From Mesostigma viride (Eukaryota; Streptophyta; Mesostigmatophyceae; Mesostigmatales; Mesostigmataceae): a stretch of DNA of 64,000 nucleotides. Made by a program: the position numbers and the translations under genes. Below, piece by piece: positions 45,801 to 53,374 of the stretch; within the stretch, counting starts at the first letter, position 1, and each line of letters opens with the position of its first letter. Under the pieces are notes generated by a model. That model was not told where the DNA came from. It worked only from the letters and a program-made list of their open reading frames with translations, and did not search any database. Location: positions 2,018,564 through 2,082,563 of the forward strand of contig RPFO01000296.1 in assembly GCA_009746045.1 (NCBI GenBank), given 5' to 3'.

Positions 45801-46693
45801 GGTACTTCTCGACCAAGTACGGAACCACCGGCTATCTCACGTCCAACTACAGCGCGACGGGCATCATCCAGGGCGCCAGCGGCCTCCTGGTCACCGGTAT
45901 CGTTAAGCCCATTACAAGCTTTTTGACCGCGACTGGAGGCTCGATCGGCACCGGCGATGCAGTCGGCACCACGATGAGCGCACCCTTCGCGAGCTACCCG
46001 AACAGCACCACCGCGGCAACAAACGTCGGCATGGTCGAGCTGCTCACGATCGGAGACCCGACCACGGCCGGGAAGTACCTCAGCGTGTGGGTGTGGCGCG
46101 GGGGCAAGATCCTGATGTTCAATGGCACCTCGTTCACCGAGACCAACACCGCAGTCGTAAGCACCAGCGAGTTTGTCTTGGGCATCTACCTGCACCCCAC
46201 CGACACCACGCCAAAGCTGTACATCAACGGCGCCCAGATCACGGATCTGCTGGCGTGGCGGACGATGGCCAACAACGCCACCGCCACTGTCAGCGTTGCC
46301 AACACCGGCGTGGTCCTGAGCTCCACGTCCACGGCTCGAGGCATCTATCTCGGCCCCAGGATGTCGTACGTGTCGGGCGCGACGATCAACGCCGCCTACA
46401 AGAACTGGCGCGTCATCGACACCTCCATCAACAGCATGACGGCTACACAGATCGCCAACACGCAGCTGTACAGGTACTCGAACGAGTACGACTCCGGCCC
46501 TATGACCGTGACGTACGGTTTCCGCATCGCGGACGACGAGACGCTGCAGATCGTGAAGACCCAGGGGTCCATGGCCAGTACGACGGACACGATGCTCGGT
46601 AACATCCTCCCCGCCAGCACACTCGTCAGCTCCCTCGGCGCCATCGGGTCCAGCACCGTGGACCCCGTTATGGATCTGACCAACAAGCGTTAA
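42872..46693 (+). CDS. Large fibre-like protein with LamG-like domains, 1273 aa
   Basis: The N-terminal third has short beta repeats typical of fibres, such as VIVHGNLKVMGTIDG and LKVNGNMQVDGTLTTVN. Three concanavalin A/LamG-like domains are inferred at about residues 405-600 (with STFELFVDGVRC), 790-965 and 1010-1200 (with PKLYINGAQI). These folds bind glycans. No signal peptide is seen, as expected for a virion protein assembled in the cytoplasm. It is followed by two shorter fibre genes. A host-attachment role is inferred. Confidence 0.8.
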   Translation: MSTALSNLGTGRFHQVYSDQVSSDNQTSSSFAILSNTKIDLVPNVLNGNAVDAAVLPATGLATNEVIVHGNLKVMGTIDGAVSAGSAPTVDYTKNVSTTEAPNTLVASASNHLVLQAASTAKEVIVQDSKFVAHRPTTAITTTTVPTPDILAVRAERAGVADTQEFTLGLAYGDTGSTFLFSDGNSTSKTAWRGLIDSGANDMEIKSDAQMRVSADRLTTGEVRLGAGAGITLAPSIATPGADPATKVVVQSATVENTGVAATSETRGNHAYSIDATTIAAKRGVGNTTTGGNLWLTGDPTVTGSSVAVEQVKFVDSSVSTTNPSLALSAAANVSVLNDLVLTATDGDGGKIATKTGDLYLNPASGTLKVNGNMQVDGTLTTVNTTVQNAVVTEKTLRLAGTKNTVAVAWAFDGNSNLSSSTNVAMAPTNAAVTAGKLLLTANVSANGTANWVSPWPKNLESYEITFNVSFAGVPGAASSAKKLFSYGPLIGKLNVPASGSFGTITVDNGTITSTSSSSPIRTDGTVTNIKYKIVARRTYYATTALSTFELFVDGVRCISTTGDGIALLDLLATPAFVLGGDTFTCAVSYDDIRIELVTAPSNTVCDGGGLSVLGDGAVNSVACDRSITWQKGTTQEKGDYTGSYWQVKGGQLMLSRTIDTSLRKAPGSSILLSSLPAKTGTTTEPNLWKLAAYTGTGPYTTADSVSGLNLTYLSSGSGITGWLGEWFNDSVNSVTATGTSVTNYGSGTSGTFQGVTPVASEVTIPTGLQAACTRYVTLSDIETGTSTSGYGSWSVEAKVKTSAGSSNIWGIFTIGQDYSGGSNGNQILLYGQGSTLIIVTETSGNANRNLLIPTSALTAAFTAASVAYTSNPNSGSYHTYKILRKANATVGTVTTPSDVMQFWYDGVEITLTVGSNGITSSGAMLNVPIGSTGSNKNLMIGPTQRRDLDATSTLDYIRFRNESSVVAVPDHATQSGYFSTKYGTTGYLTSNYSATGIIQGASGLLVTGIVKPITSFLTATGGSIGTGDAVGTTMSAPFASYPNSTTAATNVGMVELLTIGDPTTAGKYLSVWVWRGGKILMFNGTSFTETNTAVVSTSEFVLGIYLHPTDTTPKLYINGAQITDLLAWRTMANNATATVSVANTGVVLSSTSTARGIYLGPRMSYVSGATINAAYKNWRVIDTSINSMTATQIANTQLYRYSNEYDSGPMTVTYGFRIADDETLQIVKTQGSMASTTDTMLGNILPASTLVSSLGAIGSSTVDPVMDLTNKR

Positions 46694-46754
46694 GGTGACA
46701 TATGTGTGCTTGTGCGAGGCTTTTTTTTTTAAGTGCGCTATGTAAACCCGCGTC

Positions 46755-47846
46755 ATGCCTCCCCCCATCGACCAAGCGGCCGGCAGGTTGTACTTCCGAT
46801 CCGTCCAGACCAAAGAGCTGGTCACCCTGTCCCAGGACTCGACGCAGAAAGGGTCCCTCAAGCTCGTCCAAGATGGCACCGACACGATTCTGCAGGCGAT
46901 ACAACCGAACGGGGATCTCGGCGCCAAGCTCACGATCGGCGCTGACCAGCTCACGATGGAATCTACCACGATCATCGATGGCGTGTCGACAACCAGAAAA
47001 GTGGGCGTCACCGCGCAAGGTGTAGTGGGATTGTCAGGGGGGAGTGGTGGTCTCACTGGGGCTGAGAGCGTTATAATGAATGCCAGTGCTGCCAAATTAA
47101 AGGGTCTCACCGCAGATACACAGTGGGTTGACCACGCAACCGCACAAATGCCAGTGCCCAAACACACGGTGTTGAGTTCTACCACTCGCGACCTGGTTCT
47201 CGCGGGGAACGGAGTGGTCAGCACGACAGTGTCCGACTCCCCAGCCTGCCACGTGGTGACTCTTGGCGAACTGCACGCATATGTAGGTGACGGGTCGGCT
47301 GTGGAAGGAGGGGACGCGGTGAGGGTGATCGGGCAACACCAGGTGGGCTTTTTTTCCGAGTTGGCCACCATCAACCTCGGCGTCCACCACAACGCCAGTT
47401 TCGGCGTAACGGGGTCGAGCACCACCCGCGGCAAAGTGTCGAGCACGTCTAACACCGACCTGTCCCTCGAATCAGGAAACCAGCTGAGGTTGAGGGGCGC
47501 CGACGTTGTAATAGACTCGCACGCATCGGTGAAGATATACCCGAACAAGGCGGCGTTCGTGCTGCCCGAGGACGAAACGAACAACCCTCACGGATGTCTA
47601 GAGATCGCCCACAGGGCCAGTGACCAGGCATCAGCCATCATATTGTCTACGCCGGCGGTGGCTGCCCCGGTGGACATCGTGGTGAAGCCCGCGACGGGCA
47701 ATTTTGGAGCCGAGGCGGAAACGTTCGAGCTGGGGTCTGGCGACGTGCGGTTCAAGTTCACGATCGTGGGCGGCCAGTTGCATGTCAAGAAACGCGTGCT
47801 GAGTTCCGGTCTCCCCGATAAAACGATCTGCGTCTTTGACGCGTGA
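46755..47846 (+). CDS. Fibre-like protein, 363 aa
   Basis: This 363-residue beta-rich protein has fibre-type repeats (GKVSSTSNTDLSLESGNQLR, RGADVVIDSHASV). The end GSGDVRFKFTIVGGQLHVKK resembles a short terminal domain. It is second in a run of three fibre-like genes in one direction. A T-tract and a TATG box precede it. It may be a shorter fibre or fibre base. Confidence 0.7.
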   Translation: MPPPIDQAAGRLYFRSVQTKELVTLSQDSTQKGSLKLVQDGTDTILQAIQPNGDLGAKLTIGADQLTMESTTIIDGVSTTRKVGVTAQGVVGLSGGSGGLTGAESVIMNASAAKLKGLTADTQWVDHATAQMPVPKHTVLSSTTRDLVLAGNGVVSTTVSDSPACHVVTLGELHAYVGDGSAVEGGDAVRVIGQHQVGFFSELATINLGVHHNASFGVTGSSTTRGKVSSTSNTDLSLESGNQLRLRGADVVIDSHASVKIYPNKAAFVLPEDETNNPHGCLEIAHRASDQASAIILSTPAVAAPVDIVVKPATGNFGAEAETFELGSGDVRFKFTIVGGQLHVKKRVLSSGLPDKTICVFDA

Positions 47847-47886
47847 ATAAACATCCATCTATCTGTATATCCGGACGCGTGCGCCG

Positions 47887-48657
47887 ATGTCGTCCACTAA
47901 GACCATCGACAGGCTGGAGGTGAACAAGTCGATCACGTTCCCCGACCTGACCGCGCTGTCCTCCACGAACCCCTTCCCGCTCGGGCAGTTCGCCAAGTTC
48001 GTATCCACCACGAACGAGCTGGGCAACGAATGGCTGGAATGCAGGGTGTACGACCCTCGTAGCAAGGCATACGAACTGTTTTTTGCGATCGGAGAAGATA
48101 CGCAGACACCCCCGGAGGACACGTATCGATGGGACTTCGCGACCGACAAGGCCAGCGCGGTCGGCACGGCCACTATGACCGGCACCGGCACCGTGTCCGG
48201 CGGCGTGTTGAAGGAGGCCGGGACGCAGTTTGACGTGGTCACTCCTCCCGGCGTGACAGGCACCTTCTCGCTCATCATGAAGGTGCTGCCCCAGTTTGAC
48301 ATGTCCACCGTGACCGTGCTTACCGACATAATCCAGTACGGCGACATGCAGGTCCAGGCGGCGGCGGGTGGCATGCTGGCGTTCTCTGACGGCGTTCAAG
48401 CACCGATCATCGCGAATACCGTATTGCGCGCCAACCCGTTCACCCTGTGCATCACAATGAGCGGGGCGAACGCCAAGGTCTACGTGGACGGAGCGCTGGC
48501 CGCCTCTTCCACCAGCGGCCAGATCGGCGCGGTACCGCCGCAGCTCGTGCTGAGCGCCCCTTACCTAGCCACCGGAGGCAGTACATGGTACGACGATGTG
48601 AGAATAATAGCCAACGTGGCTCTCTCGGACAGTGAAGTGCTACTCTACGGCGCGTGA
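47887..48657 (+). CDS. LamG/concanavalin A-like protein
   Basis: In this 256-residue protein the N-terminal part starts MSSTKTIDRLEVNKSITFPD, as in the other fibre-like genes. From about residue 80 it has a LamG-like fold, with NPFTLCITMSGANAKVYVDG and the closing YDDVRIIANVALSDSEVLLY. It probably binds a surface glycan as part of the particle surface. AATAAA lies at the stop codon. Confidence 0.78.
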   Translation: MSSTKTIDRLEVNKSITFPDLTALSSTNPFPLGQFAKFVSTTNELGNEWLECRVYDPRSKAYELFFAIGEDTQTPPEDTYRWDFATDKASAVGTATMTGTGTVSGGVLKEAGTQFDVVTPPGVTGTFSLIMKVLPQFDMSTVTVLTDIIQYGDMQVQAAAGGMLAFSDGVQAPIIANTVLRANPFTLCITMSGANAKVYVDGALAASSTSGQIGAVPPQLVLSAPYLATGGSTWYDDVRIIANVALSDSEVLLYGA

Positions 48658-48719
48658 GAATAAACGTGTGAATTGATTGAAATCACTTTATTAAATATGT
48701 TTGTGTAATAAAGCTCGAC

Positions 48720-49283
48720 ATGTTGCTTAGGAAACTCGGTCTCAAATCTTCCAAGTCATGTTCCAAACCGGGCGCCAAGGAGGCGCTGAGAAACCTAACA
48801 CTGCAGGACCTGACCCCGTTCTCATTCGACGGGCACGTGTTCTCCCCCGCCAAGGTCGTGAGGGTGTACGACGGGGACACGGTGAAGGTGGCCGTTCTGT
48901 CCCCGTGGGACGATCTGCCGACGATGCTGACGATTAGGATGTGGGGCACGGACGCCGACGAGATCGCGCCGGGAATATACAAGCCCGACAGGGAGGCAAC
49001 CAAATTGCGCGCCATCAAGGCCCGGAACAGGCTCGTGCAGCTCACCACGGACGTTATCATCGACCTTGATGACGTGGAGAAGTCGATCAAGGACGTGCAG
49101 ACCATGATCGACACCGTGAACCAGAAGCTCATCACCGTCCAGTGCCGCGGGTTCGACTGTTTCGGCCGCGTTTTGGGCGTGCTGTACAACCAAGACGGGA
49201 CGTGCATCAACAAGGTGCTGATGGACGAGGAGCTGGTCAACATCCAGCCGACGACGCAGAGGCGCAAGGGGGTGGTGCTTTGA
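48720..49283 (+). CDS. Staphylococcal nuclease-like protein (SNase fold)
   Basis: This 187-residue protein preserves the staphylococcal nuclease active site. The calcium-binding acidic pair lies in VRVYDGDTVKV (D51, D53). R73, D78 and E81 lie in IRMWGTDADEI, at the same spacing as R35, D40 and E43 of the reference enzyme. R150 in DCFGRVLGVL matches R87. It is therefore likely active on DNA or RNA. There is no signal peptide, so it would act in the infected cell. It may degrade host nucleic acid or process viral DNA. Confidence 0.88.
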   Translation: MLLRKLGLKSSKSCSKPGAKEALRNLTLQDLTPFSFDGHVFSPAKVVRVYDGDTVKVAVLSPWDDLPTMLTIRMWGTDADEIAPGIYKPDREATKLRAIKARNRLVQLTTDVIIDLDDVEKSIKDVQTMIDTVNQKLITVQCRGFDCFGRVLGVLYNQDGTCINKVLMDEELVNIQPTTQRRKGVVL

Positions 49284-49299
49284 TTCTGGCGCCCGAGCG

Positions 49300-50571
49300 T
49301 CACAGGTCCATCACCACCTTGGTGGGGTCGACGGCGGCCGCCGCCTTCTTCCCCCCGCCCCTCTTCCTCTGTCGTTTCTTAGCCGTGTCCATCTGCACCG
49401 TGCGTATATCGTCCCCCTGAACGGACGCGTCATCGTACGCGCTCTCCCCCCCGTCGTCGATCACGTTCACCACGCCCCCCCTCGGCGGGGTGGGCGGCAT
49501 GGCCTCCTGCACCACCCTGTCCATGTTCACCGGCGGGGACACGTCCGGCCTGTACAGCACGGGCCCGCGCATCACGTACCCGCCCCCGTTCGAGTCGGAG
49601 GGCTCCCTCGCGGCCTGCTGCGGGGGAGGGGGCGCTGACGGGGGCGCCGCGGCGGCCTCCTGCTTGGATATCATCATCTTCACGATGCTCTTCATCAGCT
49701 CCGGGTCCGTCTTCGCGATCTCGCTCATCGACGGCAGCCCCGAGCTCGCGAACGAAGCGGACATATGGAACATCATCGCGGACCCGCCCAGCATCAGCAT
49801 CAGCTCCATCTCCGGCGGCATCGACACGCGGTGCCGGTGCTTGTCGTACAGCCGCTCGAACACCCCGTCGTAGTCGGTGACGTTCGCCAGTATGCTCTCC
49901 GACCACCCGTCCAGCTTCAGGCCTATGGGGTCGTACCGGGTGTTGAAGAACTGGAACGCGGACGTGGTGGCCACGAGCATCTGACGCATGGTGTTGATGG
50001 CGTTCTTGGTCTCTATGGAGCGCGCCACCTTGTCGTACTCGAACCGCATCTCGTCGATGTCCGCGCGCATGTCGAAGTTGGGCACGCTGAAACCCTTCTC
50101 CTTGTACCTGTGCAGCTTGTGCAGGATGTCCATCTTCTCCGCGTGGATCTCCTGCGGGCTCTTCCTCGGCATAACGCACGCCTCGTCGTCCACCACGTCC
50201 TCGCCGTAATGCATGTCGTCCCCCTCGAACCCCCCCTCGTCGCCGTACCCGTCGAAGTCGTCGTACTCGTCGAACTCGAAGCCGCTGTCCGGCTGGGCGG
50301 GCTGCACCGGGGGCGGCGCGAACACCGACTTGGTCTTCTTCGGGTTCGCGAGCATGTCGAACATGTCGTCCCTGCCCGCCCCCTTCTTCCCGCCCTTCTT
50401 GTGCTTGCTCTTCTTCGAGTGCGACGGTGCCGCGACGGGTCCGGGCCAGTCGTCCTCGTCCACGATCTCCACGTTGTCCATCACCCCCCCTCTGACCATC
50501 GGGGCGCTCACGCGGCCGTCCGCGCCGTCGTCCGCCTCCTCGATCTCCACGGGTATCAGTTTCGTCGACAT
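49300..50571 (-). CDS. Conserved nucleocytovirus protein (DUF5767-like)
   Basis: This 423-residue protein has a central conserved part at about 140-290. It has HKLHRYKEKGFSVPNFD, NAINTMRQMLVATTSAFQFF, and GLKLDGWSESILANVTDYD, followed by FERLYDKHRHRVSMPPEMEL. This pattern recalls the DUF5767 family of large DNA viruses, from memory. The N-terminus is acidic with a Lys patch, and the C-terminus is Pro-rich then basic (KKRQRKRGGGKK). It is probably a virion or assembly protein. It converges with the SNase gene, with 16 bp between stop codons. Confidence 0.75.
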   Translation of the reverse strand: MSTKLIPVEIEEADDGADGRVSAPMVRGGVMDNVEIVDEDDWPGPVAAPSHSKKSKHKKGGKKGAGRDDMFDMLANPKKTKSVFAPPPVQPAQPDSGFEFDEYDDFDGYGDEGGFEGDDMHYGEDVVDDEACVMPRKSPQEIHAEKMDILHKLHRYKEKGFSVPNFDMRADIDEMRFEYDKVARSIETKNAINTMRQMLVATTSAFQFFNTRYDPIGLKLDGWSESILANVTDYDGVFERLYDKHRHRVSMPPEMELMLMLGGSAMMFHMSASFASSGLPSMSEIAKTDPELMKSIVKMMISKQEAAAAPPSAPPPPQQAAREPSDSNGGGYVMRGPVLYRPDVSPPVNMDRVVQEAMPPTPPRGGVVNVIDDGGESAYDDASVQGDDIRTVQMDTAKKRQRKRGGGKKAAAAVDPTKVVMDL

Positions 50572-50687
50572 CTGTACTATGCGCGCTGATTTGAGCTCGG
50601 ACCGAAGCGCACGGTGTGTATCTAGTTAGGAATTTCCAGTTGTCGGCCAACCGACAACTTCAGGATTGCCTTTCCATCGCGCATCGG

Positions 50688-51623
50688 TCACTCCAACAAC
50701 ATCATGTCCCCCGTGCCGGGGTGCGCGGGGGTGAACCCGGGCGACACCCCGCTGTCGATCAGCATGTAGTACGTCATGAACGCCTCCAGCCACGCCAGCC
50801 GCTGTCTCCGCGCCCCGTCGGGGGACTTGTCGCTGCCCTCCTCGGTCCTCACCATGCGGATGCACGTGTCCGCGGTGGTGGCGCCGGCGTGGGAGTCCAG
50901 CGCCCGCAGCTGGCGAATGTACATCCGCCACTGGGGCATGTAGTCCACCGCGATGATGGCCAGCGTCTCCGCGTCGGCCGCCTCGCCCCCCGTGATGTCC
51001 ACCATGCTAGACACCAGGTCGGCGGCGATCCTGTCCAGCCCCACCAGCAGCGACTCGTGGTCGCGCATGGCCTTCACCACCTCCGGGTGCTGGTAGATGT
51101 ACAGCGTCGAGTGGCGCTGGAACCCGAGACTCCGCACCTGCTTGTCCAGCCTCCACAGGTCCACGGGCGTGAAGGGGAACCTGGTGGCGGGGTCCTCGAA
51201 CCGCCCGGACGCGATGATGTACTCCGCCAGTTTGACCGCGTCGAACCCCACCACCTGCCGCGTGGGGCGCACGAACTTGAACACGCGCTCCCTCGACGGC
51301 AGCGCGTCCATCGTGATGGGGTCCTCCTTGTTGGACACCCTCACGGCCAGGAAATGGGCCAGCGTCCTCTTGGCGCGGGCGTAGGGCAGCACCGTCCGCC
51401 GCGCCCACCGCTGGATGCGGATGGCCTGCTGGTTGCAGTACACGGCGCACTCGAGCTCTCGTAACGTGGCGTCCCTGAACGGACGCAGCCCCTGCATGAG
51501 CGCTATCCTCCGCAGCGTGTCGCGCTTGGTCTTCTTGCCGTAGTAGTTGGCGGGGATGGCGGATGCCGCCCGCACGCTGAGCCGAACGTCCTTGACGCCC
51601 ACGGCCACGCGAAAGTGCTTCAT
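50688..51623 (-). CDS. U-box-like protein with IQ-type motif
   Basis: The ATG at 51623 gives 311 residues. IQRWARRTVLPYARAKR at about 70-86 resembles an IQ-type helix. It is followed by KEDPITMDALP, VGFDAVKLAEYI and FEDPATRFPFTPVDL, which follow the order of a U-box but lack zinc ligands. Related proteins occur in several giant viruses. Ubiquitin-ligase activity is possible but unproved. The C-terminal part is helical with no motif. Confidence 0.6.
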   Translation of the reverse strand: MKHFRVAVGVKDVRLSVRAASAIPANYYGKKTKRDTLRRIALMQGLRPFRDATLRELECAVYCNQQAIRIQRWARRTVLPYARAKRTLAHFLAVRVSNKEDPITMDALPSRERVFKFVRPTRQVVGFDAVKLAEYIIASGRFEDPATRFPFTPVDLWRLDKQVRSLGFQRHSTLYIYQHPEVVKAMRDHESLLVGLDRIAADLVSSMVDITGGEAADAETLAIIAVDYMPQWRMYIRQLRALDSHAGATTADTCIRMVRTEEGSDKSPDGARRQRLAWLEAFMTYYMLIDSGVSPGFTPAHPGTGDMMLLE

Positions 51624-51737
51624 CCCTACCGGTACGTCCACACAATCCGGACGCGGACGTATCCACACCGCCCTGTGGTGAGAAATTGCCGCTGGGTTGC
51701 CGGCCCCGGTATTTATAGGCGCCCGCTGCCTGATCCG

Positions 51738-52142
51738 CTATTCGGCAGCGACCTTGACGTGGCACGCGACACACAAGAGGCGTCTCCACAGGGGCGGGGG
51801 TGGGGTCGGCAGTCGCAGCCCCACGCTCTCGTGCAGTGTCACGTCGATGTCGGCGATCTTGCACACTCTCAGGATGTGGTCCAGCTTGTCTGGCGTCACG
51901 TTCGCGGACCGAGCGGTACGGAACAGGTGCAGCTCCTTGCGGTGGGCGGGGTGATCCTTACCGTACGAGATGAGCTGGCCCACGCCGCACATCCAGTTGC
52001 CCCACTCCTTCACCTCGACGATCCTGCCCCTCGCGTCGTCCAGGACGTCTATCTTCCCCCCCGTACAAACCACCTCGCGCCTGCCCCCCCACTCTGCGAC
52101 GTAGGCCGACTGGACGTCCTTTTCTTTGACGGCGAGACGCAT
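51738..52142 (-). CDS. Stand-alone PD-(D/E)XK nuclease-like protein
   Basis: The ATG at 52142 gives 134 residues. All core positions of the fold can be read: E17 in AYVAEWGG, D32 in GKIDVLDD, E43-V-K45 in RIVEVKEW, and Q56 in GVGQLISYG. The same core is fused to a KilA-N domain in the gene at 11775. The C-terminal part has a CVACHV end. It may be a DNA nuclease or a degenerate relative that binds DNA. Confidence 0.72.
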   Translation of the reverse strand: MRLAVKEKDVQSAYVAEWGGRREVVCTGGKIDVLDDARGRIVEVKEWGNWMCGVGQLISYGKDHPAHRKELHLFRTARSANVTPDKLDHILRVCKIADIDVTLHESVGLRLPTPPPPLWRRLLCVACHVKVAAE

Positions 52143-52228
52143 TTGATAGTATGACACCTTGTTTTGTCGTTCGTGAACGCGGTGTTTATTTGAGACCGCC
52201 GTCCAACAGGAGCCGGAGAACAGGTGGC

Positions 52229-52260
52229 GCGCTTATATCAGGGGATAACATTTCTCCGCC
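52229..52260 (+). promoter_or_regulatory. Putative promoter of BRO-like paralogue 2
   Basis: GCGCTTATATCAGGGGATAA followed by CATTTCTCCGC matches 55634-55665 at about 26 of 32 positions. Both end shortly before the ATG of a BRO-like gene. A shared element is the simplest reading. Confidence 0.5.
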
Positions 52261-52274
52261 ACTAGTAAACGGCC

Positions 52275-53186
52275 ATGGCGTCCCAGGCGCTAGTGAGGTA
52301 CCTGCAGCCCTCGCGCGAGGTGCCGGGGGATGACCCGTTCGCGAACAAGATGCGAGTGACGCCCGACGGCATGATTTCGAGGGTAGACGTCGTCAAGTGC
52401 GTGCTCTTCATGAACGATAACGGTTCCTTCCAGGAGAAAGCCAATCAGATGGCGAGCAATGCCTTAGCACGCCTCGAGAAGCAGTACCCAGAGGTGTCAT
52501 CTGGATGCATATACTTCAAATTCCCTGGTGCTGGCCAGCGAGACACCCCTGTCAGCGACCGAGCTGGAATCATCAGGATCGTCCAGCTGCTGCCGGGCAG
52601 GAGGGCCGCGTCATTCCGCGACAAGCTGGCGACGCTGTTCGAGCGGTACCTCGACGCCGACCGGTCCCTGGCCGACGATATCTACGCCCGCGCCGACGCC
52701 AGGGACTCACAGTTGAAGGACGACAAGCGCGTGAAGTGCTGCGAGTCCACAAAGGGCCACATGCAGGCGGTGAAGGAGAGCGGAGCCCCCTCTCTGGCGT
52801 CAAACCCGGGCAGGGTGTACGCGCACATCAACGAGGTACAGAACCACACGGCCACCGGGATGCACACCCGCGAGATCCGCGAGCTGCACCAGATGAAGAA
52901 GAGCGACTCGACGCGCGACTACCTCACCGAGAGCGTCTGCGCCGGCATAGACCTGATGAACATCCTCAACAGGAACGCCATATCCAGGGGCGAGGACCCC
53001 TCCGCCAGCATCGACAACATAGGCAGGGAGTTTTTCCCCGTATTCGAGCGCCTTAAGATGCATGAGGAAGCTAGTAAACCGCAGCCCAGGTCGTTCGCGC
53101 TGGCCAATAAGAGCAAGAGAGAAGAGTACAACGCCCGACAGAAGCTTGTCGCGGAAACCCCAACCAGGAAGCGGATTTGTTCGTGA
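52275..53186 (+). CDS. BRO-N-like DNA-binding protein, paralogue 2
   Basis: This 303-residue member of the three-gene BRO-like family has NKMRVTPDGMISRVD, a variable segment of about 40 residues, then YFKFPGAGQRDTPVSDRAGI and LLPGRRAASFRDKL. The variable segment is longer than in the other two copies. The C-terminal half has RVYAHINEVQNHTATGMHTR, shared in outline with paralogues 1 and 3. The end is Lys/Arg-rich. AATAAA follows the stop codon. A regulatory, DNA-binding role is inferred. Confidence 0.75.
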   Translation: MASQALVRYLQPSREVPGDDPFANKMRVTPDGMISRVDVVKCVLFMNDNGSFQEKANQMASNALARLEKQYPEVSSGCIYFKFPGAGQRDTPVSDRAGIIRIVQLLPGRRAASFRDKLATLFERYLDADRSLADDIYARADARDSQLKDDKRVKCCESTKGHMQAVKESGAPSLASNPGRVYAHINEVQNHTATGMHTREIRELHQMKKSDSTRDYLTESVCAGIDLMNILNRNAISRGEDPSASIDNIGREFFPVFERLKMHEEASKPQPRSFALANKSKREEYNARQKLVAETPTRKRICS

Positions 53187-53374
53187 TCGTGCATTATTAA
53201 TAAAGCGTTTTCCCAATCCCCATTTTTTTCTTTGACCATGTATATAAAAAAAGAAGCCGACCAGCGGGGGGCGGTGGCAGCCGCCAGCGAGCGACAAGAC
53301 CGCCGTTAATCATAGTGCCCCGAAAAGTGACCTTAAAAAATACCCCCGCGCATCGGTGAAGACATTTAAATCAG

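Noticed and set aside
45443-47584. 713-aa minus-strand open frame
   Set aside because: It crosses the end of one fibre-like gene and most of another on the other strand, and its product shows no domain-like pattern.
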